32,318 nt of DNA from Sphingobacteriales bacterium TSM_CSM (lineage in GTDB: Bacteria > Bacteroidota > Bacteroidia > Chitinophagales > UBA2359): the NCBI GenBank assembly GCA_002212725.1, contig MTCR01000112.1, positions 1-32,318 of the forward strand, written 5' to 3'. A model generated the notes under the pieces. The model searched no databases. It was not told the origin of the DNA and saw only the letters and a list, made by a program, of their open reading frames with translations. Positions 17,022-24,230 of the stretch are shown here, piece after piece. The position numbers and the translations under genes were made by a program. Position 1 is the first letter of the stretch; every line of letters begins with the position of its first letter.

Positions 17022-18713
17022 CTAACTGCCGGCACCAACGGTTTCTTTAAACTGTACCACAAACCGGTACTCCTTTTCAAAATCGGAATAACATTTTAAC
17101 TTTTGCTGTTTGGTTAACCCAAGCAGTTTTTCCAGTTCGTCTAAGAGCAAATGCATAACTTTTTCTATAGATGGGCGCTCAAAGTAAAGGCGGCCGGTTC
17201 GCCTGATGAGAAAATCGGATAAATTGCTCACCATTTCGTACTGAACGCAGTAGCGCAATTCGGCCAGCAGCAGTTTTTCTTTCGGCTTTTTACCCGGTTT
17301 TTTCTGCTCTTCAAAAAACTGCAAAACTTGCGGCGTGTTGGAGCCATACTTATATACTAAATCTTCAATTTGCTGTACTGTTATGCCTTGCGCCTCGTAT
17401 TGGGCTGCCAGTTCCTGTATAAAGGTTTCCACATCTTCGGGATATATAAAGTGCCCGCCCGAAAGGGTAATGGAATCGGTAATACAGTTTTTAATGTCCC
17501 GTCCTTCGGTTTTATACAATTCTTTCATTACCGCATCTACCGTGCGCTCTGCCATTTTCCTGAAACCGGTAAGTTTGCCGCCGGCAATAGAAATAAGCCC
17601 GTTATGCGAGTAAAAAATCTCATCTTTTCTTGACAAGGCCGAGGGAGCTTTGCCATCTTCGTGTATAAGTGGTCTAAGGCCGGTCCAGGTAGAAAGCACA
17701 TCGGCAATGGTAAGATTTACCGATGGGAACATAAAATTGACTGCGCTTAAAATATATTCCACATCTTCGGCATCGGCCTGCGGGTTGGCAATATTACCCG
17801 TATAGGTGGTGTCGGTAGTGCCAATGTAGGTGGTGTTGCCGCGCGGAATGGCAAAAATCATGCGGTTGTCGGTTGGGGTATCGAAATAGGTGGCCTGTTG
17901 CAAGGGCAGCCGTTCATAAGGCACTACCACATGTACGCCTTTGGTTAGGTGCAGCCGTTTGCCTTTTACATGCTCATCTTTTGTTCTTACAATATCTACC
18001 CATGGGCCGGCGGCATTTACCACCTGTTTGGCATAGGCGCTAAAGGCTGCCTTGCCAATATGGTCAAATACTTTTACGCCGGCAATTTTGTTGCTGCCGG
18101 TTTGGTAATGAAAGCCCGTAACTTCGGTATAGTTGAAGCAGGTGGCGCCAAATTTGTTGGCGGTTTTCAGCACTTCTATGGTAAGCCGGGCATCGTCGGT
18201 TTGATATTCGTAGTAGAGGCCGCCGCCCAACAGCAGGTCGTCGCGCAGCAGGGGTTCCATTTGCAGGAGTTCTGCCTTGGTGTGCATACTTCGGCGCTCG
18301 TCTTTTTCAACGCCTGCCAGCCAATCATACATATACAACCCGAAAGAGGTGGCGTTTACCCCCAAAGAGCCGTTTTCAATAATGGGCAGCAGCATTTTTT
18401 TGGGGTGTACAATATGCGGCGCCTTGCTGTACAGCAGGGCGCGCTCCTGCCCTACTTCGCGTACCAACCCCACCTCCAGTTGTTTGAGGTAGCGCAGCCC
18501 GCCATGTATGAGTTTGGTAGAGCGGCTGCTGGTTCCGGCGGCAAAATCCTGCATTTCAAGCAGCAGGGTTTTCAATCCTCTGGAGGCTGCATCGAGGGCT
18601 ATACCTGCGCCGGTAATACCTCCGCCAATAATAATAAGGTCGTAGGTGGTGTTTTCTATGCCGGCAATGGTTTGCGGGCGGTTAAGGATGGTAAAGTTCC
18701 GAGTTAAATCCAT
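17022..18713 (-). CDS. glpD: FAD-dependent glycerol-3-phosphate dehydrogenase
   Basis: Oxidises sn-glycerol-3-phosphate to dihydroxyacetone phosphate at the cytoplasmic membrane and passes electrons to quinone. It has 563 residues, normal length. The N-terminal FAD-binding loop is DLIIIGGGITGAGIALDAA (about 25-43). AGTSSRSTKLIHGGLRYLKQ, LTKGVHVVVP, IPRGNTTYIGTTDTTY and STWTGLRPLI are GlpD signatures, and the C-terminal about 150 residues form the helical GlpD cap. The ATG at 18713 begins MDLTRNFTILNRP. No glpF or glpK is adjacent. The OmpH-like gene upstream on the same strand ends 121 bases before it; a shared transcript is possible but not needed. Confidence 0.95.
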   Translation of the reverse strand: MDLTRNFTILNRPQTIAGIENTTYDLIIIGGGITGAGIALDAASRGLKTLLLEMQDFAAGTSSRSTKLIHGGLRYLKQLEVGLVREVGQERALLYSKAPHIVHPKKMLLPIIENGSLGVNATSFGLYMYDWLAGVEKDERRSMHTKAELLQMEPLLRDDLLLGGGLYYEYQTDDARLTIEVLKTANKFGATCFNYTEVTGFHYQTGSNKIAGVKVFDHIGKAAFSAYAKQVVNAAGPWVDIVRTKDEHVKGKRLHLTKGVHVVVPYERLPLQQATYFDTPTDNRMIFAIPRGNTTYIGTTDTTYTGNIANPQADAEDVEYILSAVNFMFPSVNLTIADVLSTWTGLRPLIHEDGKAPSALSRKDEIFYSHNGLISIAGGKLTGFRKMAERTVDAVMKELYKTEGRDIKNCITDSITLSGGHFIYPEDVETFIQELAAQYEAQGITVQQIEDLVYKYGSNTPQVLQFFEEQKKPGKKPKEKLLLAELRYCVQYEMVSNLSDFLIRRTGRLYFERPSIEKVMHLLLDELEKLLGLTKQQKLKCYSDFEKEYRFVVQFKETVGAGS

Positions 18714-18834
18714 GATTCGGGGTCGTACTGTGTAAGTTGTTCAATGCAGTCTGTCACAACACAAGGTTGAGCGTACTGTATTTTATGTAAAACCGGCTTG
18801 GGGTTTGCAGGGTTTGTGCAACCTGTTTCCGGGT

Positions 18835-19434
18835 TTATTTAATGCCCATTCGTTCTTTTACAAGGGGCAGAATATTGAGCGTAGTATCGGCATACAGCAG
18901 GGCGGCGGCATCGTAAATAAAAATATAGCCGTTTTCTTTGCCTATTTGTTTTACTACAGAGTCGGCTTTTGCCAGAATAGGCTCGTAGAGTTTTTCTTTT
19001 TCTTTTGAAATATCGGAGTCGGCGCGCATTTGCATATCTTGAAGTTGCTCTTCCATGGCAGCAATTTCTTTTCCGTGTTTTTCCATTTCAACAGGGGGTA
19101 TATCATTGGCGCGCGATTGCAGGTCTTGTATTTTATTTTGGTACTTTTTCAGCAAATCGGCATAAGCGCTTTCTTTTTTTCGGGCATATTCGGCAATTTT
19201 TTTATCGGCGGCTTTGGTTTCGGGCATTAAGGAGAGCAACTGCAGCGAGTTGAGGTAGCCATATTTTAAGCCGGCCGGGGTCGGCACCTGCGTGCCTTCC
19301 TTGAGGGCTTGGGTTGAGTCGCCAACAGTGGGGGTATCGGTAGTTGTTGTTTCGGGTGTTTTGGTGCGGCACGAAACTATGGTAAAACAGACAACAATCA
19401 GTAGCAACAAGATACGGGATGGGGTAGATTTCAT
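18835..19434 (-). CDS. OmpH/Skp-family periplasmic lipoprotein
   Basis: A 199-residue Skp-like protein. Signal peptide with lipobox IVSC (Cys22), then a Thr/Pro-rich stretch (23-55), then the OmpH domain: YLNSLQLLSLMPETKAADKKI followed by a long charged coiled coil (about 85-155) and the closing strand GYIFIYDAAALLYADTTLNI. Skp homologues chaperone outer membrane proteins; lipid-anchored versions are common in Bacteroidota and are usually found near bamA, which is not in this window. The chaperone role is inferred from family. The promoter at 19471 supports the ATG at 19434. Confidence 0.88.
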   Translation of the reverse strand: MKSTPSRILLLLIVVCFTIVSCRTKTPETTTTDTPTVGDSTQALKEGTQVPTPAGLKYGYLNSLQLLSLMPETKAADKKIAEYARKKESAYADLLKKYQNKIQDLQSRANDIPPVEMEKHGKEIAAMEEQLQDMQMRADSDISKEKEKLYEPILAKADSVVKQIGKENGYIFIYDAAALLYADTTLNILPLVKERMGIK

Positions 19435-19470
19435 TCACTAAAATTTTGTAGTTACAACATATTTACGCCG

Positions 19471-19478
19471 CAAAAGTA
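19471..19478 (-). promoter_or_regulatory. -7 box upstream of the OmpH-like gene
   Basis: On the minus strand TACTTTTG matches TAnnTTTG and lies 36 bases before the start codon. A clear -33 TTTG at the right spacing is missing. Confidence 0.45.
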
Positions 19479-19672
19479 CAAAAAAAAACGGGCATTATAT
19501 CATTTGACCCGAAAGCGCCCGGCCGGATTAAACACTTTGTCTGAAATTTTAAACAAAGTTTAAGTTTGGGCAGGCGGCAGGTAACCAAGGCGGCGCTACA
19601 ACAGCAAAAAATACTTTTTTATTAAAATATTTTGGTGTACTCTCATTCTTTAGTATAGATAAACCCCTTTGT

Positions 19673-19706
19673 TTTGCAAAAAATATGGCATATTGCCCTA
19701 ACTTTG
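19673..19706 (+). promoter_or_regulatory. Bacteroidota-type promoter of the OsmC gene
   Basis: TTTG (19673-19676), a 22-bp spacer and TAACTTTG (19699-19706) fit the TTTG/TAnnTTTG consensus. The ATG at 19758 is 51 bases further on, and the promoter overlaps the codons of the longer reading frame, which supports the shorter start. Confidence 0.6.
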
Positions 19707-19757
19707 CGGCAATACACATACGCACCAACATTTTTTCATTCACAAAATTTACTAATA

Positions 19758-20171
19758 ATGATCAGACGTTCTGCAACTGCCAATTGGAAAGGTTCGGGTA
19801 AAGAAGGTAATGGTACGCTGAGTACCAAAAGCACGGTACTTTCGCAAACCCAATATTCTTTTAACAGCCGTTTTGCCGAAGGCATTGGCACTAACCCCGA
19901 AGAACTGGTGGCTGCCGCCCATGCCGGTTGTTTTTCTATGAAACTGAGCTTTGTGCTTTCGGGCGCCGGTTTTGTACCCGATGACATTAGCACCGAGTGT
20001 ACTATTTCGCTGGACAATGGCGCCATTACCGCCAGCCATCTGGAGGTGAGGGTAACCGCCGCCGGACTTGATGCCGAAAAATTTGCCGCCTTGGCCGAGG
20101 AAGCCAAACTCAATTGCCCTATTTCAAAATTACTCAACACCAATATTACCATGAATGCAGTGTTGGTATAG
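19758..20171 (+). CDS. osmC: OsmC-family thiol peroxidase
   Basis: A cytoplasmic organic hydroperoxide reductase of 137 residues. The pattern FNSRFAEGIGTNPEELVAAAHAGCFSM contains the first reactive cysteine (Cys58), and LNCPISKLLNTNI the second (Cys122), the pair that cycles between thiol and disulfide in OsmC/Ohr proteins. GTNPEELVAAAHAGCFSM is closer to OsmC than to Ohr. A frame opens at a TTG at 19674 but that part overlaps the promoter; the ATG at 19758 gives the usual start MIRRSATANWKG. It is a single gene ending in a strong bidirectional terminator. It probably protects against peroxide stress. Confidence 0.92.
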   Translation: MIRRSATANWKGSGKEGNGTLSTKSTVLSQTQYSFNSRFAEGIGTNPEELVAAAHAGCFSMKLSFVLSGAGFVPDDISTECTISLDNGAITASHLEVRVTAAGLDAEKFAALAEEAKLNCPISKLLNTNITMNAVLV

Positions 20172-20197
20172 GCATATAAATGTGGCGCATTAATAAA

Positions 20198-20237
20198 AAA
20201 ACCTGCCCTTTTTGAAACACAAAGGGCAGGTTTTTTT
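20198..20237. terminator. Bidirectional terminator between osmC and the ScyD-like gene
   Basis: A perfect 12-bp stem AACCTGCCCTTT (20200-20211) / AAAGGGCAGGTT (20221-20232), 9-base loop, with an A run before and a T run after. It ends both convergent genes, 27 bases after the osmC stop and about 25 bases after the stop of the gene at 20261. Confidence 0.9.
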
Positions 20238-20260
20238 ATTTAATGCTGTTTTGATTGTTG

Positions 20261-21853
20261 CTACCAGATGAATTTACCGTTAAGCATGGTATTAGCGGCA
20301 TTTAGTTGCAAGAGGTATAGCCCTTTGTGTAATCCGGCAGGCAGGTCAAGGGCAAGGGTTCCGGTATTTTCGGCATATATGGTTTGCTGTTGCAGCAGGC
20401 GGCCGTTAAGGTCGTAAATTCGGGCAATTACGGGCTGGTCTGAGCTGAAACCTGCAAGAGAAGCATAAAGCATATTGTTTTGCACGGTTAGGTGCAGGTT
20501 TGTTTCCGTTTGGTTTCGGTGTATATTAATCGTTTTCAACACATGCGTTTGCCCGTTGAAATCGGTTTGTATTAAGCGGTAGTAATTATTACCCGATACT
20601 GGGGCAAGATGGGTAAAGGAGTAGTTTTTGCTTACCGAAACGGTTCCGGCGCCGTTAAGGGTGGCAATTGTGGTAAAATGTTGTGCATCGGGGGCAAATT
20701 GCAGGGTAAAATAGGCACAATTGGTTTCGGAGGCGGTTGTCCATTGAATTAAATTGCCGTTTTGCAGTGCTTTTCCGGTAAAGGAACTAAGGGTAACGGG
20801 CAGGGGTAATTGCTCTGCGAGTGAATAAACCTCACCCATAAAAATACTGGAAAGATAAATGTCAGGGCCTACAAAAGCAACTCCGGTAAGTGAGTTGAGC
20901 AATCCAACCACCGGGGTTACGGTGCCATCGGGTTCAATTTCAAGAAGTTGGCTGGAGTTGGGTAAAAAGTTAAAGATATCGAGGCTGAACTCGCCCAATT
21001 GGGTAACCATCAGGTTGCCGTTTATGGGGTTAATTGCCATACTGGTAATGGTGGTAAGGCCGGCATACAGGGTGGTAACCGTACCATCCCAATCAACATG
21101 AAAAATGCTTGCGGCGCCGGGCAAAAACGGAAAGCCGGTTAGCGAGGATACGTAAAAACCGCTGCCATCGGGGGCTGCCAGAATACTGGTAGGTACTACG
21201 TTTACAAAAGGCGGTCCTACCGGTACAGGGTTAGGAAAATCGGGGAAGGTGGCAAAAATGCTGTAGTCGCCGGTATTGGCATCTACGCGCACTATGGCGT
21301 TAGCGCCGGCATCGGCCACATACATATTACCATCGTTGTCCCATTCGGCGGCATAGGGGTTAGAGTCGGTATAACCAATGCCGTAAATATAGTCACCAAT
21401 GTGGTCAACATAGGTAATGTTGGCAGTAGTAAGCGGGGCATCGCCGGGTAAAAAGCCAAAACTGCTTGCATAAACCACCGAAGCGCCGAAATCGGTACCT
21501 GCCTGCCCGCCAATAACCATAGCTACCGTATTGCCCGGCAGCAGGTACACATGCCACGGCCCAACCACTTCTCCGGTTTCCTCCACGTAAACCGAAGGTA
21601 ACCCAACAAGAAAGGGGTGTTTGTTGCCATTGGGGGTTAAAATGCTGATTTGACCATCATTATTGCCCGTGCCAACTTCTGCCACCCAAAGGTTGCCGTT
21701 GGTATCGGCGGTAATGCCTATAGGGCCGTTTAACCCCGATGCAAAAGTGGACAAAGTGAGCGGTTGTGACCAAACAAAAGGACTGTACAACAGGGCTACT
21801 GCAAAAAGAAATGCAATAACCCGGAAAATTGCGTGTGTAAATTTGATGTGCAT
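20261..21853 (-). CDS. ScyD/ScyE-like beta-propeller protein with T9SS tail
   Basis: A 530-residue secreted protein. The signal peptide (about 1-29) is followed by NHL/ScyD-like propeller blades (about 32-345): LSTFASGLNGPIGITADTNG, YAAEWDNDGNMYVADAGAN, TSILAAPDGSGFYVSSLTG, TSMAINPINGNLMVTQLGE and SLTGVAFVGPDIYLSS. A linker LPLPVTLSSFTGKALQNGN and a fibronectin-like strand set (about 355-450) precede the C-terminal T9SS type A sorting domain (about 455-530, IARIYDLNGRLLQQ...GLYLLQLNA). T9SS cargo is exported by Sec, then secreted or anchored at the surface by the type IX machinery. ScyD relatives occur in cyanobacterial scytonemin clusters, but outside them the function is unknown. The shared terminator at 20200 ends the gene. 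Confidence 0.88.
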   Translation of the reverse strand: MHIKFTHAIFRVIAFLFAVALLYSPFVWSQPLTLSTFASGLNGPIGITADTNGNLWVAEVGTGNNDGQISILTPNGNKHPFLVGLPSVYVEETGEVVGPWHVYLLPGNTVAMVIGGQAGTDFGASVVYASSFGFLPGDAPLTTANITYVDHIGDYIYGIGYTDSNPYAAEWDNDGNMYVADAGANAIVRVDANTGDYSIFATFPDFPNPVPVGPPFVNVVPTSILAAPDGSGFYVSSLTGFPFLPGAASIFHVDWDGTVTTLYAGLTTITSMAINPINGNLMVTQLGEFSLDIFNFLPNSSQLLEIEPDGTVTPVVGLLNSLTGVAFVGPDIYLSSIFMGEVYSLAEQLPLPVTLSSFTGKALQNGNLIQWTTASETNCAYFTLQFAPDAQHFTTIATLNGAGTVSVSKNYSFTHLAPVSGNNYYRLIQTDFNGQTHVLKTINIHRNQTETNLHLTVQNNMLYASLAGFSSDQPVIARIYDLNGRLLQQQTIYAENTGTLALDLPAGLHKGLYLLQLNAANTMLNGKFIW

Positions 21854-21987
21854 AACATGTTTTTTATAAGGTTAGTAAATATAGCCGAAACAAAATATGA
21901 ACTGCATGAGGTTTAGGCAGTGTACTGTTGAAACACGCAGTTGCAGGCGGCAATTTTTCTTTTTTACTATTGCTATTGCCGACAGGA

Positions 21988-22347
21988 TTAGGTATTGCAA
22001 CGAAAAAGCATGTAAATTACCTCGTTGTCCTGAATGTTGTAAGTGCTTATAAATTTAACCGAAACTTCTTTGCCATTTTGACCAATAAGCGCAATGCGGT
22101 ATTGATGGCCCGGGTTTAAACCGGCATAGAAAGTATTGTTGTGGTCTATAGGCGCTATACTTACTTGCCGGCTTGTTATTTCCTGTACTTTTATATGCCG
22201 GTAAGAGGGGGTAAAGTCAATACCGGGTTCCACAAGTCCAATTAAAATAATGGTAAAATCGCCCGCTTTTAATGGTTGTTCTTTACCAACTACCACACTG
22301 CCGGTTAATAACAGGCAAAGCAGCAGCCTTTTTATGCTAAACTGCAT
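21988..22347 (-). CDS. Small secreted protein of unknown function
   Basis: A 119-residue protein with an N-terminal signal peptide (about 1-21, MQFSIKRLLLCLLLTGSVVVG) and a compact beta-rich remainder (DFTIILIGLVEPGIDFTPSYR, NNTFYAGLNPGHQYRIALI). No family is recognised; the GLNPGHQYRI pattern suggests a fibronectin-III or carboxypeptidase-regulatory-like fold. It is preceded by one of the best promoters in the window, which supports it being a real gene, and it is followed by the ScyD-like gene 134 bases away on the same strand. Confidence 0.65.
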   Translation of the reverse strand: MQFSIKRLLLCLLLTGSVVVGKEQPLKAGDFTIILIGLVEPGIDFTPSYRHIKVQEITSRQVSIAPIDHNNTFYAGLNPGHQYRIALIGQNGKEVSVKFISTYNIQDNEVIYMLFRCNT

Positions 22348-22387
22348 CTTGTTTGGGTTTAAGAGGGTATTGTTACAATAGACTTTT

Positions 22388-22419
22388 CAAAGGTAATGGC
22401 ATTGCGCAAAAAAAACAAA
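22388..22419 (-). promoter_or_regulatory. Bacteroidota-type promoter of the small secreted protein gene
   Basis: On the minus strand TTTG (22416-22419), a 20-bp spacer and TACCTTTG (22388-22395) match the consensus exactly, 41 bases before the ATG at 22347. Confidence 0.62.
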
Positions 22420-22615
22420 TAAAAATGACAATCTAATGACTTTTTTTTATTAAATATACTTTTTTTGTCCATACAAATTCTGTTGTACCACCCTATTGAG
22501 GCTGCAAAACAAGAAGGCACTGCACGCTATTTACCCTGCGAGCCGTTTTTGCGGCATTATAAATGCCAACCCAATTCTGCCCTGTTTACATTACCCGTAA
22601 GGAAAAACGAGGCAT

Positions 22616-23968
22616 TTATGACTCCATGTCCATAACCTCTTGGGCGGCGCGCTGCCCCGATTGCATGGCGCCTTCAATATATCCGTTCCATACAGCAGCG
22701 GTTTCGGTACCGGCCCAGTGAATGCGCCCAACCGGCCGGGTAAGGGCATCGGTAAAATTAGTCCATGCGCCGGGGGGCATCATACCGGTGTAGCAACCCC
22801 TTGTCCATTCTTCTTCGGCCCAGCATTTTTCTGTGTATAACAGAGGTTTTTCGGCTGCTTTACCAAAAAAAGCAATAAAGTTTTGCATAATTTGGTGTTG
22901 TCTTTCCTGTGGCGGCAGGGCAAGCAGTTTTCGGGCGCGGTGTGCCAGGCAAAAGCCCATTAAAATACCGCGGCTTGCATCGGGCGGCGAATTATCGAAA
23001 GTAGTTTGCAGGTGGTAAGCATCATCGGCCACCACTTGCCCGCTGTGCCCGTTTGCCCGCCAAAAGGGCGTGGGGTAAATGGCATAGCATTTAATAACCG
23101 TTCCCATCGGAACGCGTTGGGTCAGTTGGTCGCGCAGTGGCGGCAGCGGCGGCGTATAGGTAATTCGGGCACACAAAGCAGGCGGAATGGCTACAATTAC
23201 CCGAAGAGCAGTATGGGTTTGAGCGTTACGGGTTATAACCTGTACCGATGTTTCGGTTTGTAGTATATGTGTTACCGGGCTGTTGAGCAAAATATGTGCT
23301 TCAAAACACTTGGACAACCGATTGGCCACTGTTTGCGCACCACCCTCAAAACGATGTTGCTGTGCGCCGTTTTCTATATTGAGCAAAGTGTTGAGGTTGG
23401 TTCCCGATTTAATATAAAAAAGCGCCTGCAAAATTGAAATTTCGGCCGGAGTACAGGCAAAAACAGTATCAAAGCCGGCTTCCAATACCTGCCGGGCATT
23501 GCCAAACCACACATGCCGGTCTAAGAAAGAAGCCAATGTGGCAGAGTCGAGGCGCCGGGCATCGGGCGTTTGCCAAGGTTTGTCCGGTACCACACGGCTT
23601 GCCAGTTTGTCGAGCCGTTTCAGCACATAGTCAATATTCAGCAGCGAAGCTACATCTATTTTAGGTATAAGCCCCGAATATAATTTAAGTTTCCCGTTAA
23701 GGGCTATGGTTTTTTTGCCCTCGTTATAGGTGGCAAAAACAGGCACTTTCATTTCTTTTGCCAGGGCGTAAATTCTATCCTGAGTGGGGCCTATCCACTG
23801 CCCGCCCAAGTCTATATACGTACCATCGGCAAAATGGTGGGTATATACCCTGCCACCAACCCGGTCTCTTGCTTCCAGCAACAGCACTTTTTTGCCTCTT
23901 TCTATAAGGGTACGGGCAGCAGTAAGCCCGGCAAACCCTGCGCCTATAACAATAGCATCATACAGCAT
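22616..23968 (-). CDS. Flavin monoamine oxidase family protein
   Basis: An FAD-dependent amine oxidase of 450 residues. The FAD-binding loop is DAIVIGAGFAGLTAARTL (about 4-21) followed by RDRVGGRVYTH. Near the C-terminus RGCYTGMMPPG places Cys392 at the position of the cysteine that binds FAD covalently in mammalian MAO, and Tyr393 and Tyr430 (in WNGYIEGA) match the aromatic pair that frames the substrate. HWAGTETA is the second FAD motif. So this is a true MAO-like enzyme rather than a generic amino-oxidoreductase; the amine substrate is unknown. The frame is open to 24037, but the ATG at 23968 (MLYDAIVIGAG) is chosen because the FAD motif starts at once and a strong promoter lies just upstream, inside the longer frame. 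No signal peptide is seen. Confidence 0.9.
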   Translation of the reverse strand: MLYDAIVIGAGFAGLTAARTLIERGKKVLLLEARDRVGGRVYTHHFADGTYIDLGGQWIGPTQDRIYALAKEMKVPVFATYNEGKKTIALNGKLKLYSGLIPKIDVASLLNIDYVLKRLDKLASRVVPDKPWQTPDARRLDSATLASFLDRHVWFGNARQVLEAGFDTVFACTPAEISILQALFYIKSGTNLNTLLNIENGAQQHRFEGGAQTVANRLSKCFEAHILLNSPVTHILQTETSVQVITRNAQTHTALRVIVAIPPALCARITYTPPLPPLRDQLTQRVPMGTVIKCYAIYPTPFWRANGHSGQVVADDAYHLQTTFDNSPPDASRGILMGFCLAHRARKLLALPPQERQHQIMQNFIAFFGKAAEKPLLYTEKCWAEEEWTRGCYTGMMPPGAWTNFTDALTRPVGRIHWAGTETAAVWNGYIEGAMQSGQRAAQEVMDMES

Positions 23969-24005
23969 AATTTCTTTTTTTGGGGTTAATGCCTGCCAAC
24001 ACATA

Positions 24006-24038
24006 CAAATATACATGCGGTAAGCAGTATAACACAAA
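24006..24038 (-). promoter_or_regulatory. Bacteroidota-type promoter of the monoamine oxidase gene
   Basis: On the minus strand TTTG (24035-24038), a 21-bp spacer and TATATTTG (24006-24013) fit the consensus; the chosen ATG at 23968 is 38 bases downstream. The start at 24037 would lie inside this promoter. Confidence 0.65.
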
Positions 24039-24152
24039 GAATAAGAGCAATATTTCTGCTTTTGTGCTTTTAACGGGGTTTAATTCTGCGGCAATGTGGA
24101 ATGGCTGCATAATTCGCTGCCTGTGCAAACCCATACATCAAGTAATTTGTTG

Positions 24153-24190
24153 TAACTTTATTGCGAAAATAAAGCCTGTTTGCCACAGGC
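24153..24190 (+). promoter_or_regulatory. Weak promoter box and leader hairpin before icmF
   Basis: TAACTTTA (24153-24160) is one base from TAnnTTTG. A perfect 6-bp hairpin GCCTGT (24174-24179) / ACAGGC (24185-24190) would lie in the leader, 40 bases before the start. No cobalamin riboswitch motif is seen. Confidence 0.25.
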
Positions 24191-24230
24191 AGCAGGTATT
24201 CCGTTGAAAAATAACCTTAAATCAATTTGA

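Larger units (their letters stand above)
19435..19757. other. 323-bp divergent intergenic region
   Basis: It lies between the OmpH-like gene (-) and the OsmC gene (+) and contains a promoter box for each (19471-19478 on the minus strand, 19673-19706 on the plus strand). I see no gene in it. Confidence 0.6.

Noticed and set aside
17949-18707. 252-residue plus-strand frame
   Set aside because: It lies wholly inside glpD, whose motifs are unmistakable, and has no recognisable motif of its own.
24039-24230. Cobalamin riboswitch before icmF
   Set aside because: Only a 6-bp hairpin is seen; no B12-box-like sequence or the multi-stem core can be found.
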